The position numbers and the translations under genes were made by a program. Below the pieces are notes generated by a model. The model was not told where the DNA came from and searched no databases. It was given only the letters and a program-made list of their open reading frames with translations. Below, piece by piece: positions 14,462 to 28,160 of a DNA stretch of 64,000 nt; within the stretch, counting starts at the first letter, position 1, and each line of letters opens with the position of its first letter. The DNA comes from Niebla homalea. Taxonomy: Eukaryota > Ascomycota > Lecanoromycetes > Lecanorales > Ramalinaceae. The DNA is taken from NCBI GenBank assembly GCA_019925105.1, contig JAHGAU010000039.1:372001-436000 (forward strand), in the 5' to 3' direction.

Positions 14462-15322
14462 AAGGTTCTTTTTACTTTTATAATAATTAACGATTAAGAT
14501 TTAAAGTAAATAAATGTTAAAATAATATTCTTTTACGGTTTTATTAAGGAAGAAATATACGTAAAATAGCTAAAAAGATAAGAAAAGACCGGTAAAGATA
14601 ATAAAAAGCTTTATTATAAGCTTAAGAAAAGCTAATATAGATTAAAATAATTACCGCGGTTATAATATAATCGTTTCTGGGAGTTTATAACTATATAGGG
14701 TTTTAAATTTATTTATACGGATTATTATATATTCCTTTACCTTAAAATTAATACGATCGTAACTATATATATAAATAACGTCTTAGTAATTAATCCGTTT
14801 AAGTAAAGGATTTAAAACTTAAAGGTTATATTTAATTAAGAATTCTATATATTTAATTTAAATTTAATAAACTATTATTTAAATATTATTATTATTTAAG
14901 ACCGATAAAACTAAATAATCTATCTTAATTAAGAAACTTATATTAAAAAGGTAATATAAGATTACGGTTAATAAAAAGCTTACCCGATATATATACTTAT
15001 ATAAGTTAATTTTAGGCCAGAACCGTTACTTAAGGGTTATTAAATAAAGCTGGAGTTTAAATAGTAATATTAATTAACCGTAAACTTATTAATATATACT
15101 ACATTAAGTATATAACCGGATATAATTTATACGGTAATAATTATTAATTAATATTCCGTAAATCCGTTTTATTAATACTGGTTATATATAAAGTAAATTA
15201 TATATTATTTACGGATTATTATATACTTCCAGTTAATATATAAAAGCAAGCTCAAGGCTCTTAATGGATATATTGATTCCGATTTTGCGGCCGATTCCAC
15301 CCGTAGGTTAACTTTAGGTTAC
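14462..15322 (+). pseudogene. Ty1/copia reverse transcriptase and RNase H (element K, right piece)
   Basis: Continues the frame broken at 410. Reading stops back as Gln/Trp gives KVLFTFIII, QINVKIIFFYGFIKEEIYVKQ, an LYYKLKKSxYRLKxxPR segment, then IYINNVLVI at about 14762-14800 (family YVDDxLIxG, both Asp turned to Asn) and INYYLNIIII. From about 15254 the codons are hardly mutated and read GYIDSDFAADSTRR then LTLGY, matching copia RNase H (GYSDADFAGDxDxRRSTSGY). The domain is cut after that Tyr by LINE C sequence. I did not find the missing C-terminus on the far side of LINE C. Confidence 0.85.
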
Positions 15323-17234
15323 AAAATAATATCCTTTTCTTCCTTAAGTTATATAATAACCTTTAATAGTTTATTTTATTAAAGGTACTTATAATATTAA
15401 AAGAAAGAAAATTTATAATATACTTTTTCCCGAAACCTTATACCGTATATACGCTATTAACTAATCCTTTAAGGGTTATTTTTATTAATTAATTTCTTTT
15501 TATTTTTATCTATTAATTGGGGAGAACTCTATAGTTCTTTATATAATTATTAAGGATCTTTATTATCATTATTTTTAAGGTTTTCCTTAACGTATATAAG
15601 AATATAATAAGTCTATAAAACTTTATTTTAAAATAATCCGACTTAATAAGCTTCTTAAGGATAATTATCTTAATTTCCTTAAACTTATATAAGTAATAAC
15701 CGATATTAAAATATACTTAAAAAAAGTAAATAAAAATCTTTTTAAATAATAAAATTATTATTATTAAGAATTTATTAAGAATCTTATTTAGTCCCGGGGC
15801 TTTATTTTTCTTTAATTTATTAATTACTTTAATTATTATATTTTATACTATTATTTTATTTATTAATATAAGGTCGGGATACGTAATGCCGTTAATATTA
15901 TTTAGGTTAACTTTTAATAAAAAAAGGAAAAATACTCCTTTAAGGGCCTCGATTTTACCGTTAAAGGTATTAATTAATATATTATTAAGTCTCTTAAAAG
16001 GTAAGAATTTAAGAATAAACTTTAATTTCTTATTTTATTCTTTATTATATTTCGTTAACTTTTAAATACTATAAGGTAAAACCGTTAAATTATATACCGT
16101 AAATTAAAAGTATATTTATTTAATTTTTTTAATAATTCTCCCCTTTTTTCTTAAATAATCCTTAATTAATTAAGTATTTTTTAATTCTTATACTTAAAAA
16201 TTTACTTAATTAACCTTTTTACTTTTATAATTGTAATTATATATTTTTTATTTTAATAAGTTTTAGCTCTTTAAAAGGGCTTCGTTAATAAAATTATTTT
16301 ATTAATTACTTCGTTTAATACCTTTATTATTTACTTTATAAAAAGGTTGATCCGGTCTTTATTATCTAGTTAAAAGAGGTTTATAAATTATATTATTATT
16401 TTTTCTGCTTTTATATAAACCTCTACTTCCTTAATTATTTTTTATACCCTTTTTACCGATAATAATAAGGTCGTATTAATAATTTAATTTAGGGTTATCT
16501 ATATCGGTATATAGTTTAAGTTATATTTTAAGTCTTTTTATAACTTATATATTATAACCGTATTAATAACCCTTTCTGTATTAAAGGTTAAATTAATTAT
16601 TATTTTAAACTTACGATTCTTTTATATAATAGTCTTTTATAATATTAATAATAAAAGGTTAATTTAAATAATAATTATTAATAGGTTATCCGATTTAATA
16701 TAATTTATTATATGTTTTTTTAATTCTATATATAATAATATAACTTAAAGTCTTTAAGTAATATATACTTATTTAAAATAATTAAAACTTCTTTAAATAA
16801 CGGTAATATAAAGGGTTTTTCCTTATTAACCGGTGGCGGGTTATATATATTATAAATATTAAAATTACCCTTTAAGTCCCCTTTTTTTATAATATAGAAT
16901 ATATAAAGGTTTTTATTATAATAAGTAATATCTTAGTTATTTATATTAAACCGCTTATTTATAAAGAAGTATATTCTGGTTATTTTATCCCCCTTAAAAA
17001 TTAAATAAAACCTTTTTTTCAGATTAATAAATAAATATATATATTAATTATATAATAATTCTTATATTATTATAATATTAATATTTTTAACTTTTTTAAA
17101 CTTAAATATCGGTATTATTACTTTAATTCTTTTCTTATAAATATTATATTATATTATTTTTAAAAGCGTTAATATATTATATATTAACCTTTATAAAGGT
17201 TCTTTCTTTTATACCCGTTTATATTACGGACTTC
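15323..17234 (-). pseudogene. LINE C ORF2, endonuclease and partial reverse transcriptase
   Basis: Aligns with LINE B 5091-6963. The endonuclease DFNLYY-type motif falls near 16750-16770 on the minus strand. Reverse transcriptase sequence runs to the breakpoint and stops before the FVDD box, which is missing together with everything downstream. Confidence 0.7.
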
Positions 17235-19077
17235 TTATTAAAATTAAGCGTTTTTTAACTTAATACCTTCTTAATTATTATTAAAAACGTAAAATAATTA
17301 GCCCTTAAGGTCGGGATCGTAAAAAGTTTTCTTTTTTTTACTTTATTTATTATTATTATTTATTTTTTGTTATTTAATTAATTAAGCTTACGTTTTAAGG
17401 CTACTTTTAATTAATCTATTAAATTAATCTTATACGTATTATACTATTAGATTTTTACGGTTATCCGGGTCTTTTTATATTTAATTTCCTTAACTTTTAT
17501 TATATATTTAGAATTTTATATTAAGTATCCTTCTTTATTATATATAGTATATTTAAGCGTATTTTTTATAAGCCTTTTAATTATTAACTTTATATACTTA
17601 TAGGTATTATAATCTTTAATATAAATTATATACTTTATAATATTAAAATATTTTATAATAATATATTTATAGCTTTAATACTTAAAATATTAATAAATAT
17701 TAACTATTTTATCTTATAGCTAAGTTATCTTAAAAGATCCTTTTTTAATAATCTTTTTATTTAAGACGTTATTATATATTTTTATTAACGTTATACTTAA
17801 TATAATGGTAAAGTATTTTTTTACGCGTTTTACGGAATTAAGTCTCTTTATTATTAATAAAAGCTTTTAGTTAATGATCTTAAGCCTTAAGTAAAAAACC
17901 GTATTCTCCTTTTCTATATTTTTTAATATAGCCTTTTTCTTAACTTCTTTAAAATACGATAAGTATATTTTATTTATTATAATAATAAATAATTACTTTA
18001 AAACCTTAATTAACTTATATTTTCTTTTATTAATTTAAGCCTTAAATTTCTTTAAGCTTTTTTTTACCTTTAAAAACGTTATATTAAGGAAAATATCCTT
18101 ACTTTATAGCTTACGTACCGTAATAATCTATTTTATTAATGGTTCCGTTATTACCTTAAAAACCTTTATTAATTATAATGGGTTTACTTTTATAACCGTA
18201 TTCCTTACCTTATTATTAATTAAGCGGACCGTTATTATCCTTACCTTTTTTAATATAATCGTTTTCTCCTCCGTTATCCTTTTATTCTCTGCCGTAAATA
18301 CCCTTTTTATTATCCTTATCGCCTAACTTTTTTTTATTTTTTTTTTGCCGTTTTTATACTTTCGCTTCGTATATTTAACTTTAAGTTGTTATCTTTACCC
18401 TTTATTAATACTTTTATTGCCGCCCCTTAAGAGTCTTATAGCCGCTCCGTTTTTCTTAATTTTACCCCTATTTTTATATAGAAGTCCCTTACGCCTTTTA
18501 GCTTAATCCGTAATATTAATTAAGTCTTTAATATAATATCCTTTTACTTTATTATAAGGAGTCCTTTTAAGGCCTTTACCGTTTCCTTTATTGTTTTTTC
18601 GCCTTTATTTATTAAGCGATATATTGTTTCCGCTTTTTACCTTTAATCCCTTAAAATCTTATCCTTTTTATTAACTTTATTTCCCCTTTATATATCCTTA
18701 ATAATATTTTTACTGCGGTCTTTTTATCTCTTTTTTTCGCCCGTATTTTTCGCCGTTAATATTATACCGGCCTTTTTACCCTTTTATATACTTATTACCT
18801 CCGTATTATTATTACGCGTTTTACGCGTTTTAATACGTATATTTTATTAACCTTAATTCCCTTATTTACTTTAAACGTTATTTAACTTATTATTATTATA
18901 TTACCTATATATATCGTCGCCGTTTCTATTAATATAGGTTACTTACCCGTTTATTACCTTATTCTTAACTATTACGTTACTTCTATTTATCGTACTTAAT
19001 ATACTTTCTTTATTATTACGAAAGTTATACGTATACGCATCGTTTTGGACCTCTGGGGTCCCTTTGTTCGTCGCCAT
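17235..19077 (-). pseudogene. LINE C ORF1, RIP-dead
   Basis: From the minus-strand ATG at 19077 the first codons read MATNKGTPEVQNDAY with little mutation. RIP stops then accumulate. The same length as ORF1 in B and A up to the start of the endonuclease frame; the boundary is approximate. Confidence 0.7.
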
Positions 19078-19080
19078 CAG

Positions 19081-22000
19081 ATTCCCTTAAGGATATTTAA
19101 TAAGGATAAATTTATAATATTTTACCTCGATTTTACTCGTTTAATTAAAGTTTTTAAGTACGTAAATCTTAAAAAGAATTTAAAAATTATAATCCGTAAA
19201 TTAATTATTTAACTTTTTATCCGGTTTTATAAAAATCTTTTTTAAAGAAGTTATAACTTAAATCATTTAAAAAAGACTTAAATATACTTAAAGAGGATAA
19301 AGTGTTTTTAACGTTCAGAATATTACCGTTAATAAAAAACCTTTAAGCTTAATAAAACCTTTATTAAGGAAATTAAGGAGATTACGAAAACCCGTATAAC
19401 TTCCTTTAAATCCTTTAATAGAATAGGAGGGTTTAAAGGGTCCGGATTCCGATAAATTACTCCCGCTATCGTAAAGTTAGCTTCCCCTCCGGATATTAAA
19501 TACTTTACTTATTAAGGGAATTATTTTTAAGTTAATTACTTTAATTATTAACGTAATTAAAATAATATTTAAAAGCGTTCCGTTTAAGTTTATTATATTG
19601 CCCTTAACTTAAATAAAGAACCTAACCGTAATTAAAATAGCCGGATTTTTTATACCTTTAAAGACACCTTATTTAATAATTCGGATAAACTATTAATAAA
19701 CTATTAAACTTTATAAAAATCGCTATAAAGGATAAAAATACGTATTATTTTTAAACTTTAACGATCGGGTATATTAATAGTATTAAAGACCCCTTTAACG
19801 TTTAAGATAATAAACCCTGGATTATTAATGGGTTCGTAAATTACGGAAATTAATATTTTCTTTTATCTTTCTTAATTAATTTAAACGTTACCGGTTATTA
19901 TTTTATTAATAAATAAATTATCTTATAAGTTTATATAATATTTTAAATTTTTCCTTTAACTTTCTTTTAACTTAAACTTATTTAAGATTATAAAAGTAAA
20001 TATTTATAATTTATTACTTATATAATTTATCTTTAAATAACTATAAAAAGCTACTTAAAAAGCTAATCCTTTATATTTATTACTTAGCTTAAAATATATA
20101 ATATAATCCTTAAAAACCCTTAAATAAAACGGTATTACGTATTTATTTACCCTATAATTAATAAAATTTTCTTTATATTAAATTAATATAATTATAATAA
20201 GGTTAATTATTAAAATATAAAGTTTATTCCGGAGTTTTTTTAAATTATACCTTTAACTTATTAAGCCTTAAATATATTCTTAAAAAATAAGAAATTAAAG
20301 TTATTAAAGCCTTAAAAAAAAGAAATTACTCAATAATTTTCCCTTCCCGGAATTTATTAAAAAAGAAAAGCTTTTTTTAATTAAAGTTATTAATACGGCG
20401 GCCTTTTATATTATTATAAGGATTTAAATGGAGAAAAGGATTTAAAATTTTTATACTTTAATAACGGACTTAATTAATTACTTAAATTTCCTTGATAATA
20501 CTTTAACCAATATTTCCGTTATAATAATTTATAAGGATAACTTTATAAAGGAAACGGCCTTTATAAATAAGATTACGGTAAAATTTTTAACGGAATATTA
20601 TAATTTTAAAAATATCTTTAATTATATAACGGTAAATAAGTTACCTTTATACCGGAACTATAATTATAAAATAAATTTAACCTCAGAAAAGATTCTTTTC
20701 CGGAATCGTATTTATTTACTTTTAGGTTATAAGCTTTAAAAATTAAAGGAATATATTATTAAAAACTTAAAAAAAAGATTTATCGAGCTTAATAAAGTCC
20801 CTTATAATTCCTTTATCCTTTTTACCTTTAAGTTTAACGGCGACCTATAATTAAAGGTAAATTATTGTAATATTAACGCTATTATTATCAAGGATTAATA
20901 CCTTATTTCTTTAATTAAAGAAATATTATTCTAAGTTATTAATTATAAGTAAATTACCCGCTTAGATATTATTACGGCCTTTAATAAACTCCCTATATAC
21001 CCGGAAAATAAGGACTTTATAATATTCATTATTTTATTAAGCGCCTTTAAGTATAAAGTTATATTTTTTGACTTAATTAATAATCCCGCCTTATATTAAT
21101 AATATATAAATAAAATTTTATTTAATTATTTAAATATTTTTATTCAAGCTTACTTAAATAATATTATTATTTATAACGTTGTTAAAAAAGAGTATATTTA
21201 ATATATATACTTAATATTAAAATATTTACGTAATACCGGTTTATAAATAAATATCCGGAAATATAAATTTAAAGTCTAATAACTTAAGTTTTTAAATCTT
21301 ATCCTTATTATTAACGGATTAAAAGTAAACCTTAATAAAGTAAATAAAACTAAAAATTAATCGGTCCTTATTAATTTAAAAGCCTTTTAAGGATTCATTA
21401 ACTTTTATAACTTTTATTAAAGATTTATATATTAATTTTTTAGAATAATAAATTTTTTTTAAAAGCTTATTAAATTATTTTTTTTAGTTATATAATCCCC
21501 GGAGTATTAAAAAGCTTATATAATACTTAAAGAAGCTTTTATTATAGCCCCTATATTAATTTATTATAATTCCGATAAAGAAACGATCTTTAAAATTAAC
21601 TTTTTAAATTATATTTTTAACGGTATTCTTTCTTGATATAATAAGGTTAAGGAATTATACCCGGTAACTTATTATTTTAAGAATATATTATTAATTAAGT
21701 ATAAATATAATATTTATAATAAAAAGCTTTTTATTATTATTAAATATTTAAAGAATTAATAATTAAAATTAAAAATAATTAAGAAACTTTTCCGTATTTT
21801 TAACGATAATTAAACCTTAAAATATTTTATTAAAAGTTAAAAGCTTATAAAACGTTAAACGAAATACCTTAATATCCTCTTTAAGTTTAATTTTAAGGTT
21901 ATTTATTACTTAAGTAAATAAAATAATAAAATTAATACCTTTATTTAAATACTTGGTTATTAACCTTCAAACGATAATAATAATAAGGTTAAAGATTAGT

Positions 22001-22337
22001 TTTAAACCGTTTTATCCCTTAAGCGTTTTAAAATCTTAACCTTAAATAAAAAAGAAAAAATATTAATATTAATTTATTTAATCCTTAAAGAATTTAGGTT
22101 TTATAAATAAATCCGTAAAGCTAACCGTACCGATAAAGGTTTAATAGAGTTTAAGAAAATAATTATAAAGCATAAATTATTTAATTTCAAAAACGTATTT
22201 TTAATTTATATTAAAATTTAATCCGATATCTTTATTAATAAATGTAAATTATAAGTATTAATGCTATTTATTACGGAAGTTTTAAAGTATACTTATAATA
22301 AATTAATTAATAATTATTTCGGCCAGGATTATACGAT
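19081..22337 (+). mobile_element. Ty3/gypsy remnant H (gag?-pol), truncated by G1
   Basis: Plus-strand gypsy element distinct from G1/G3 and from F. The first ~1.5 kb is unassignable RIP-damaged sequence in the position of gag and protease. Reverse transcriptase and RNase H are clear from about 20640. No LTR is recognisable at the left end, where LINE C begins. On the right the reading reaches the segment linking RNase H to integrase (NNYFGQDYTI, family GHFGxxKT) and is cut at 22337 by the G1 LTR. The rest of integrase is not found beyond G1. Confidence 0.75.
20630..22330 (+). pseudogene. pol: Gypsy H reverse transcriptase and RNase H
   Basis: In order: a LPxYRNYNYKINL segment near 20645-20680 (family LPPHRxxDHxIxL), LKEYxxKNLKKGFIE, NGDLxLKVNYxNINAIIIKDxYP near 20835-20895, PFGLxNxPASYQ-like, and AYLNNIIIY at about 21150-21180 (YLDDILIY with both Asp turned to Asn). 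Then SPEYQKAYIILKEAF near 21500-21540 and the RNase H opening KINFLNYIFNGILS near 21590-21630 (family ETDASDxAxGGVLSQ). NYNIYNKKLFIII near 21710-21740 matches YEIYDKELLAII. The domain order is fully canonical and it is catalytically dead through RIP. Confidence 0.85.
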
Positions 22338-22706
22338 TGTTAGCGCCTAGCGCTTAGCAAGCGCCTAGCGCATACCAGGTATACCAAGCACCGGCTTACT
22401 TAAGGGCTATGGTTAAATAGCGTAGCCGTTTAAGCGGTAACTTTTAAAACTAAGGGCTTCAGGAGTTCAGGCCTTTTATATACGGGTATACGTAATTATA
22501 ACCGGGGTTAAAGTTATTATTAACCTTAGTTTAAGTTACCCTTAAAATCGGTTATTTAAGATAAGCTTATATTTAATTTTTTTATAGTTCTTTAAGAATT
22601 AATTTATTTTTAAATTTAAGTATTAAATCTATAATTATACTTTATATTCTCTATAAACCCTTTTTAATTAATCCTGTTAATTATAAGTTAACGGATTTAT
22701 TTAATA
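22338..22706 (+). repeat. G1 5' LTR
   Basis: Starts tgttagcgcctagcgct and ends in a ruined ...tttaata (cf. intact ...gtctaaca in the solo LTR 41361-41729, which is inverted). The outer ~90 bp is nearly free of RIP changes while the inner half is heavily changed. Confidence 0.92.
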
Positions 22707-24600
22707 TCTTAATTCTTTTTCTTTTTAAGGTAAATAATTTAAAGTAAAATATATCTCTTTATTCTCCGGAACGATTTATAAAAGTAATTAATAATAAAGG
22801 CCTTTAAGGATTAATTTAGGGATTAAGTTAAGAATTTTTCTTTAAAGGAAATATCGTATTTAATAAAGCGTTAATTAAACGTTAGATTAACTTAAACCGC
22901 TTAAAATAAGCTTAACTTTAACGTAATAAAGCTTTAATTAAAACTTAAATATTGGAATTTAAACGGGAAGCCAATTAATTAAAAGAATAAAATCGAAGCT
23001 TCCGGACGTTATCTTTTTTTTATAATTTCAGTAATATTAACCGGGATATTAAAAGCCCCTTGTTTAAAACGTATTACGCCGCCGCTTAACGGGCTATAAA
23101 TACCTTTTTATCCCTTAAGTATAATAAATTCTTTAAGTTAATTACCTTATTTAAGTATACGGGTAAGTTTAAAGGTAAATATTAATAATAATTTATTATT
23201 ATAAGAAAGTCTTTTTTATTAAGCTCGGATTACTTTTTAAATAGTTATATTAAAATTATATATTACCTATAATCTATTAATTATATTATCTGGAACCCGG
23301 ACCCTTTTTTAATCCGGATTTTTATTTTTAAAAAGTTTAAAATTTAACTTATAAATTAAATAATTAATCTAGAAAACCGTTAACTATCTTATTATAAACG
23401 TTTTAAAAATATAAAATAATAATTAAATTAAAAAATCATTATCTTTTATAATTATCTTAAAATAATTAAAAAGGATTTATTTATTTTATTAAATAAATTT
23501 AAAGCTTATATGCTTTTTATAAAGCTATTATTAAACTTAAAATCCAGAATTATTTTTACCGGAAATGTCCTGAGTACTTATAATATTATCGTTACGGCCG
23601 TTATTATATAAAAGGGGAACTTAAAACGTTTTATTAATACCATTATTATTAATATTAACCGTTTAATTAATAAAGGTAAATCTTTTAATAATAAGGTATT
23701 AAAGCTTAAAAGTAATAATATAAAACCGGCTTATCTTATTAAAATTAATAATTAACGTAATAAAAAACGTAAAGCCGAGATAAAATTTAATTTAATATAT
23801 AAGGATTTTAAATATTATATTTATTATAAAAAGGGTTATATTTTACTTAATTATCCTAAAAAAGATAACGTTAAAATTATAATTATAAATATTATAAATA
23901 AGAAGTACGTTAAATTAAAAAACGTTAACGTTTCGGCGGCGTTTCGGGGCCGGAACCAGAATAAAGATTAATAAAGGCTAGCCTTACCTTTTATATTAAA
24001 GGCTAAATAAGGCTTAAGGATAATTAATAGTTACTTATAATATTATTCGATATAGGAACTTAAGTAAATTTAATTTTATAACGGTTTATAATCTAATAAA
24101 ACTTATAATTTATTCCCGCCGTTTTATTATAAGTTAGACTATTTAATAATAATAAGGTTTATTATTATAAGGCTTATTAATTATAACATAATCTGATTAA
24201 TAATTAAGAATAAATGAAATTATATAAAATATTCTTCTATATTATAGATTAAAACGGATTAAATAGAATTTTAAGTTTCCCTATATTAAAGTTTTTTAAA
24301 ATTATATTTAATCCGGCGGTTAATTAATAACGTTTTAAAATTAATTTTAATAACCTATAAATTAATAACGTTTAAAAGTTTAATTAAACTTTAATAAAGA
24401 TTAATAATATCTTTATAATTATATATATTAATATAACGATAACGCCCTTAAAAAAATACCGTAAAACCTTATTTAAAATTCTATAAATATAATTATAATA
24501 TAAGAATCTATTAATCTAATTATTCCGTAAGAATTAAACGATTATATAGATATCTTTTTTAATAAAATAATTAATATTTTACCTAAATTAAAAAAAAGTG
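22707..24600 (+). pseudogene. gag: G1 gag and protease region
   Basis: Directly follows the 5' LTR. A degraded CCHC zinc knuckle reads YYIYYKKGYILLNY at about 23811-23852 (family CYICxKxGHxxxxC, Cys codons turned to Tyr), locating the nucleocapsid end of gag. The same motif is present in G2 (minus strand, about 60918-60972) and G3 (about 34079-34125). Protease should lie between the knuckle and the reverse transcriptase but its active-site motif is not readable. Many RIP stops. Confidence 0.7.
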
Positions 24601-26200
24601 ATTATATAATTAACTTAAACAAAAAAGAGTTACCTTATAAACCCTTATATAACTTATTTAAGATTAAGTTAACGGAGCTCCGGCGGTATCTTAATAATAT
24701 TTTAACCCGGGGTTAAATTTATTACTTAACGTCCCCTATAAATACCCTTATTTTTTTTATTTTAAAAAAAGATAACGGCCTTTATTTCTATATGGATTAC
24801 CGGTATTTAAATATAGTTACGGTTAAAAATCGATATTTATTACCTTTAATTATTAAGACTCTTAACCGGTTAAATAATTCTTTATAATTTATTAAGCTAG
24901 ATTTTAAGGATACTTATTATTAATTTTAAATTAAGTAAAATAATAAATAGAAAACGGCGTTCCGTATATATTATAGTTATTTTAAATATTTAATTATATT
25001 ATTTAAGTTAATTAATACCCCGGCGATTTTTTAAGTTTATATTAATTAAGTTTTTACCGATTTTATTAACATAATTTATATAATTTATCTTAATAATATC
25101 CTTATTTTTAATAAAAAGCCGGCGGATTATTAACGTTATATTAAATAAATCCTTAATTAATTATATTAATTCCAGCTTTATATTAGCTTAAAGAAATATT
25201 AATTTAATACTACTTAAGTTAAATTCTTAGGATTTATAATCTTTATAAAGGAAATATAAATAAATTAAGAACGTATTAAGGTAATTAAAGATTAATTTAC
25301 CTTAAAGACTTACCGGGATATCTAGGTTTTTTTAAGGTTTTTAATTTTTATAAGTATTTTATTTATAAATATTTAAAGATAATTAAACCTTTAATAAGTT
25401 TACTTAAAAGTAATGAAAAGGGAAAGAAGGCTAGGTTATTAAAATAGAATAACGTAATAACGGCAATGTTTAACCGGTTATATAATATATTTAATAATAC
25501 GTTATTACTCCGTTATTTTAACCCAGAAAAGAGGGTACGGGTAGAAATTAATACGTTTAATTTTACTATTGTTAATATCTTATTTTAATAATTCAAGGAG
25601 GGTTATTAACGTTTAATAACTTATTAATCCCGGAAGATATAACCTGTTAAATAAAATTATAAAATATATAATTAAAAGCTTCTTATTATTATTATAATGT
25701 TTAAATAATAATATTATTATTTAAAAAGAAATATTAAAATTATTTAAATATAAACGGATTATAATAACCTTTAAGGATTTATAAAATAATTAACTTTAAG
25801 TTTATATTAAATTAAATAAACTTTAAAACTTATTAACTATAACTTTAAAGTATTTTATTATTAAAATAAAATAAACCCTATTAATCTATTATTAAAACGT
25901 TTAAATTATAAAGGAATCTTATCTTTTAATATTACTTTTTTACTTATATTATAGAATAAATTTACTCTTTAATTAAAAAAGTTGCCGGAACGTTAATAAG
26001 TTACGGCTATAAGTTATATATTTTTATTTATATTAAAGGGTATTTAAGTTATTATTTTATAGAAGGAAATATATTAATTATTTAAAAACGTTTATAAATA
26101 ATTAATTTTAATATAACGGTTTATTAAAGATTTATAAATTAATAATAAGTTTATTTATAAAATTAAAGAAACTGTTATTAAGCTGGCTAAAGATTATTTA
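24601..26200 (+). pseudogene. pol: G1 reverse transcriptase and RNase H
   Basis: Reads LRRYLNNIL near 24670, then a FYMDYRYLNIVTVKNRYLLP segment at about 24787-24845 (family DYRxLNxxTxKxRYPLP), then IKLDFKDTYY and, at about 25087-25115, YLNNILIFNKK (YLDDILIF with Asp turned to Asn). RNase H begins near 25545 with EINTFNFTIVNILF (family ETDASDFAxxGIL). Enzymes for cDNA synthesis and RNA-strand removal in the wild-type family; inactive here. A few segments of 20 or more codons remain stop-free because they hold few Gln/Trp codons. Confidence 0.87.
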
Positions 26201-27600
26201 CGATTTAATAAAGCTTAAAATATTAATCTAATTAATTTCATTAAGTATAATAACCGGCTATATATCCTTAAAAACGGAGTAATTTAAAAGGAATTAATTA
26301 ATAAATATTATAATAATAAGTTAAAAGGTTACTTTAACGTTAATAAAACTTATAAGTTATTAACCCGGAAATATTATTAAAACGGTTAAAAATTTTAAAT
26401 AATAGATTACGTTAAAATATATAATATATATTAAAAAATTAAAGTATACCGTTATTACTTTTATAGTAAATTAAGTTAATTCTTTTTTCCAATATAGTTT
26501 TAAAAGGAATTAATTATAGACTTTATTATAAGTTTATCCTTTAATAAACGTAAAAAATAAGTTTATAATTCAATTTTAATAATCGTAAACCGCTATATAA
26601 AGATATATCGCTATTTATTTACGATAAAGAATATAAACGCCGTTATATTAATTAAATTATTATTTAAGGAGGTTTCCCTTAAATATAACGTATTAAACGG
26701 GATTGTTATTAATAAAGGTTCCGTTTTTATAAATAATTATTAAGGTTTAATATATTATTATTTAAAGATAATATGTAAATTTAATATTATATTTTATCCT
26801 TAAATTAATAAATAAACTGAACGTTAAAATTAAGGAATAAAATAATATTTAAGAATATTTATTAACTTAAAGTAAATAAATTAAGTAAATTTATTATTTA
26901 TAATTAAGTATTCTTATATAAATATATATTATTTAAGTTTAAAATATAGCCCTTTTTACGTTAATTATAAATATAATCTTAAAATTTATTTTAAGTTTAA
27001 GGATAAACTTATTAAAAAAAAATACCCGTAATAAAAGAAAAAGTTAAAATTTTAAATAATATTTATAAAAAATTAACGGAATAATAACGTTATATATTAA
27101 AATCGATTAAATAAACCTATAATAAAAAATATTAATTAAAATTATATAATATTAATAATTTAATAATATTAAATATTAAGAATTTTAAACTTAAATAATT
27201 AAGTAAGAAATTTATATTTTAATTTATTAAACCTTTTAAAATTAATAATAAGATTAAATAATAAGTATACTGTTTTTTCTTTTTAATAAGTTATTATATT
27301 TACTTTATAATTTATATTTCTTTTTTTAAGCTATATTATACCTGAATTAATAATAAGACGGCGGAAGCAATAATATATTCCTTAAAACTTATTAATAATA
27401 AAGAAGAATAAAAGATTAAGGAAATTATAAATCGTATTAAGAATTCCCGGGGTATTTAGTATAAAATTAAATAACTTAATTAAAGCTTTAAATATAATTA
27501 ATAAATTCTAATAAATAATTTAAATAACGTATAAAAGTTATAAAAATAATATAACGGAATAACGTAAAAGAAGAGGAAATAAATATAAAGTTAACGTTAT
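26201..27600 (+). pseudogene. pol: G1 integrase with C-terminal chromodomain
   Basis: A YRYYFYSKLSQFFFPI-type linker near 26450-26490 is followed by IDFIISL near 26515 (first catalytic Asp) and GIVINKGSVF near 26700 (family GxxSDRGSxF, Asp turned to Asn). Then FYPQINKQTERxNQ near 26790-26830 (family YHPQTDGQTERxNQxxE). After the integrase, 27403-27560 reads EEQKIKEIINRIKNSRGI, YKIKxLNxSFKYN and NNLNNVxKL. This fits a chromodomain (WEVExILDxR, YLVKWxGYP, WEPEENLxNA), the module that directs chromoviruses to heterochromatin. The chromodomain call rests on motif order only. Confidence 0.82.
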
Positions 27601-27987
27601 AATAGTTAAGAATTTTATATTATAATTAATATCGTAAGTTACTTTATTAAGGCGTTTTCCTTTTACGTAAGTTATTAAGGATCTATTATAATTCTATTTA
27701 ATAAGATATAATACGCTTAATATAATTAACGTTATAATAGTGTTTATTAATTTATTATATTTATAATAGTTAATCTATAAATATAATAATATTATAAATA
27801 TAAAAACGTAAAAATAAACTATAAGTATTTAAAAACGTTTATTAATAAATTAATATTAAATCGAAATAAAGTAAAGTTAAAGTATTAATAATTAAAAATT
27901 AATTAAAATATTATTATAGTTTAATTAACGCTTTAAAAGCTATAATATCGTATTTATAATATTATTTAATAATATATAGACTATAAG

Positions 27988-28160
27988 TGTTATGTGCACT
28001 GTGCGCATACCAAGACCTTTACCGGCACTAAGGCCTAAAGGGGTATAGCGGACGCCCGGTGCTTGGCGCATATACTCATATTGCGCACCTTCATAACTAG
28101 ATACTCACTTATTATACATTTTATACCCACATTTTACTTCAGTACTCTTAGTACCTAATA
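27988..28160. repeat. T1 left LTR
   Basis: 173 bp, about 95% alike to the right LTR by eye. Differences are mostly C/T and G/A (e.g. cctaata here against cctgaca on the right). Mostly spared from RIP. Confidence 0.93.

Larger units (their letters stand above)
15323..19077 (-). mobile_element. Tad-like LINE C, minus strand, 3' end missing
   Basis: Reads leftwards from ATG at 19075-19077 (cat on the plus strand) and aligns with LINE B from 3234 to about 6963, i.e. ORF1, endonuclease and part of the reverse transcriptase. The last ~2 kb of the element, including the (aatc)n tail, is absent. Non-LTR elements are normally truncated at the 5' end, so loss of the 3' end points to a later deletion or rearrangement at 15322/15323 rather than an incomplete insertion. 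No target duplication could be found, as expected if one end is lost. Confidence 0.85.
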
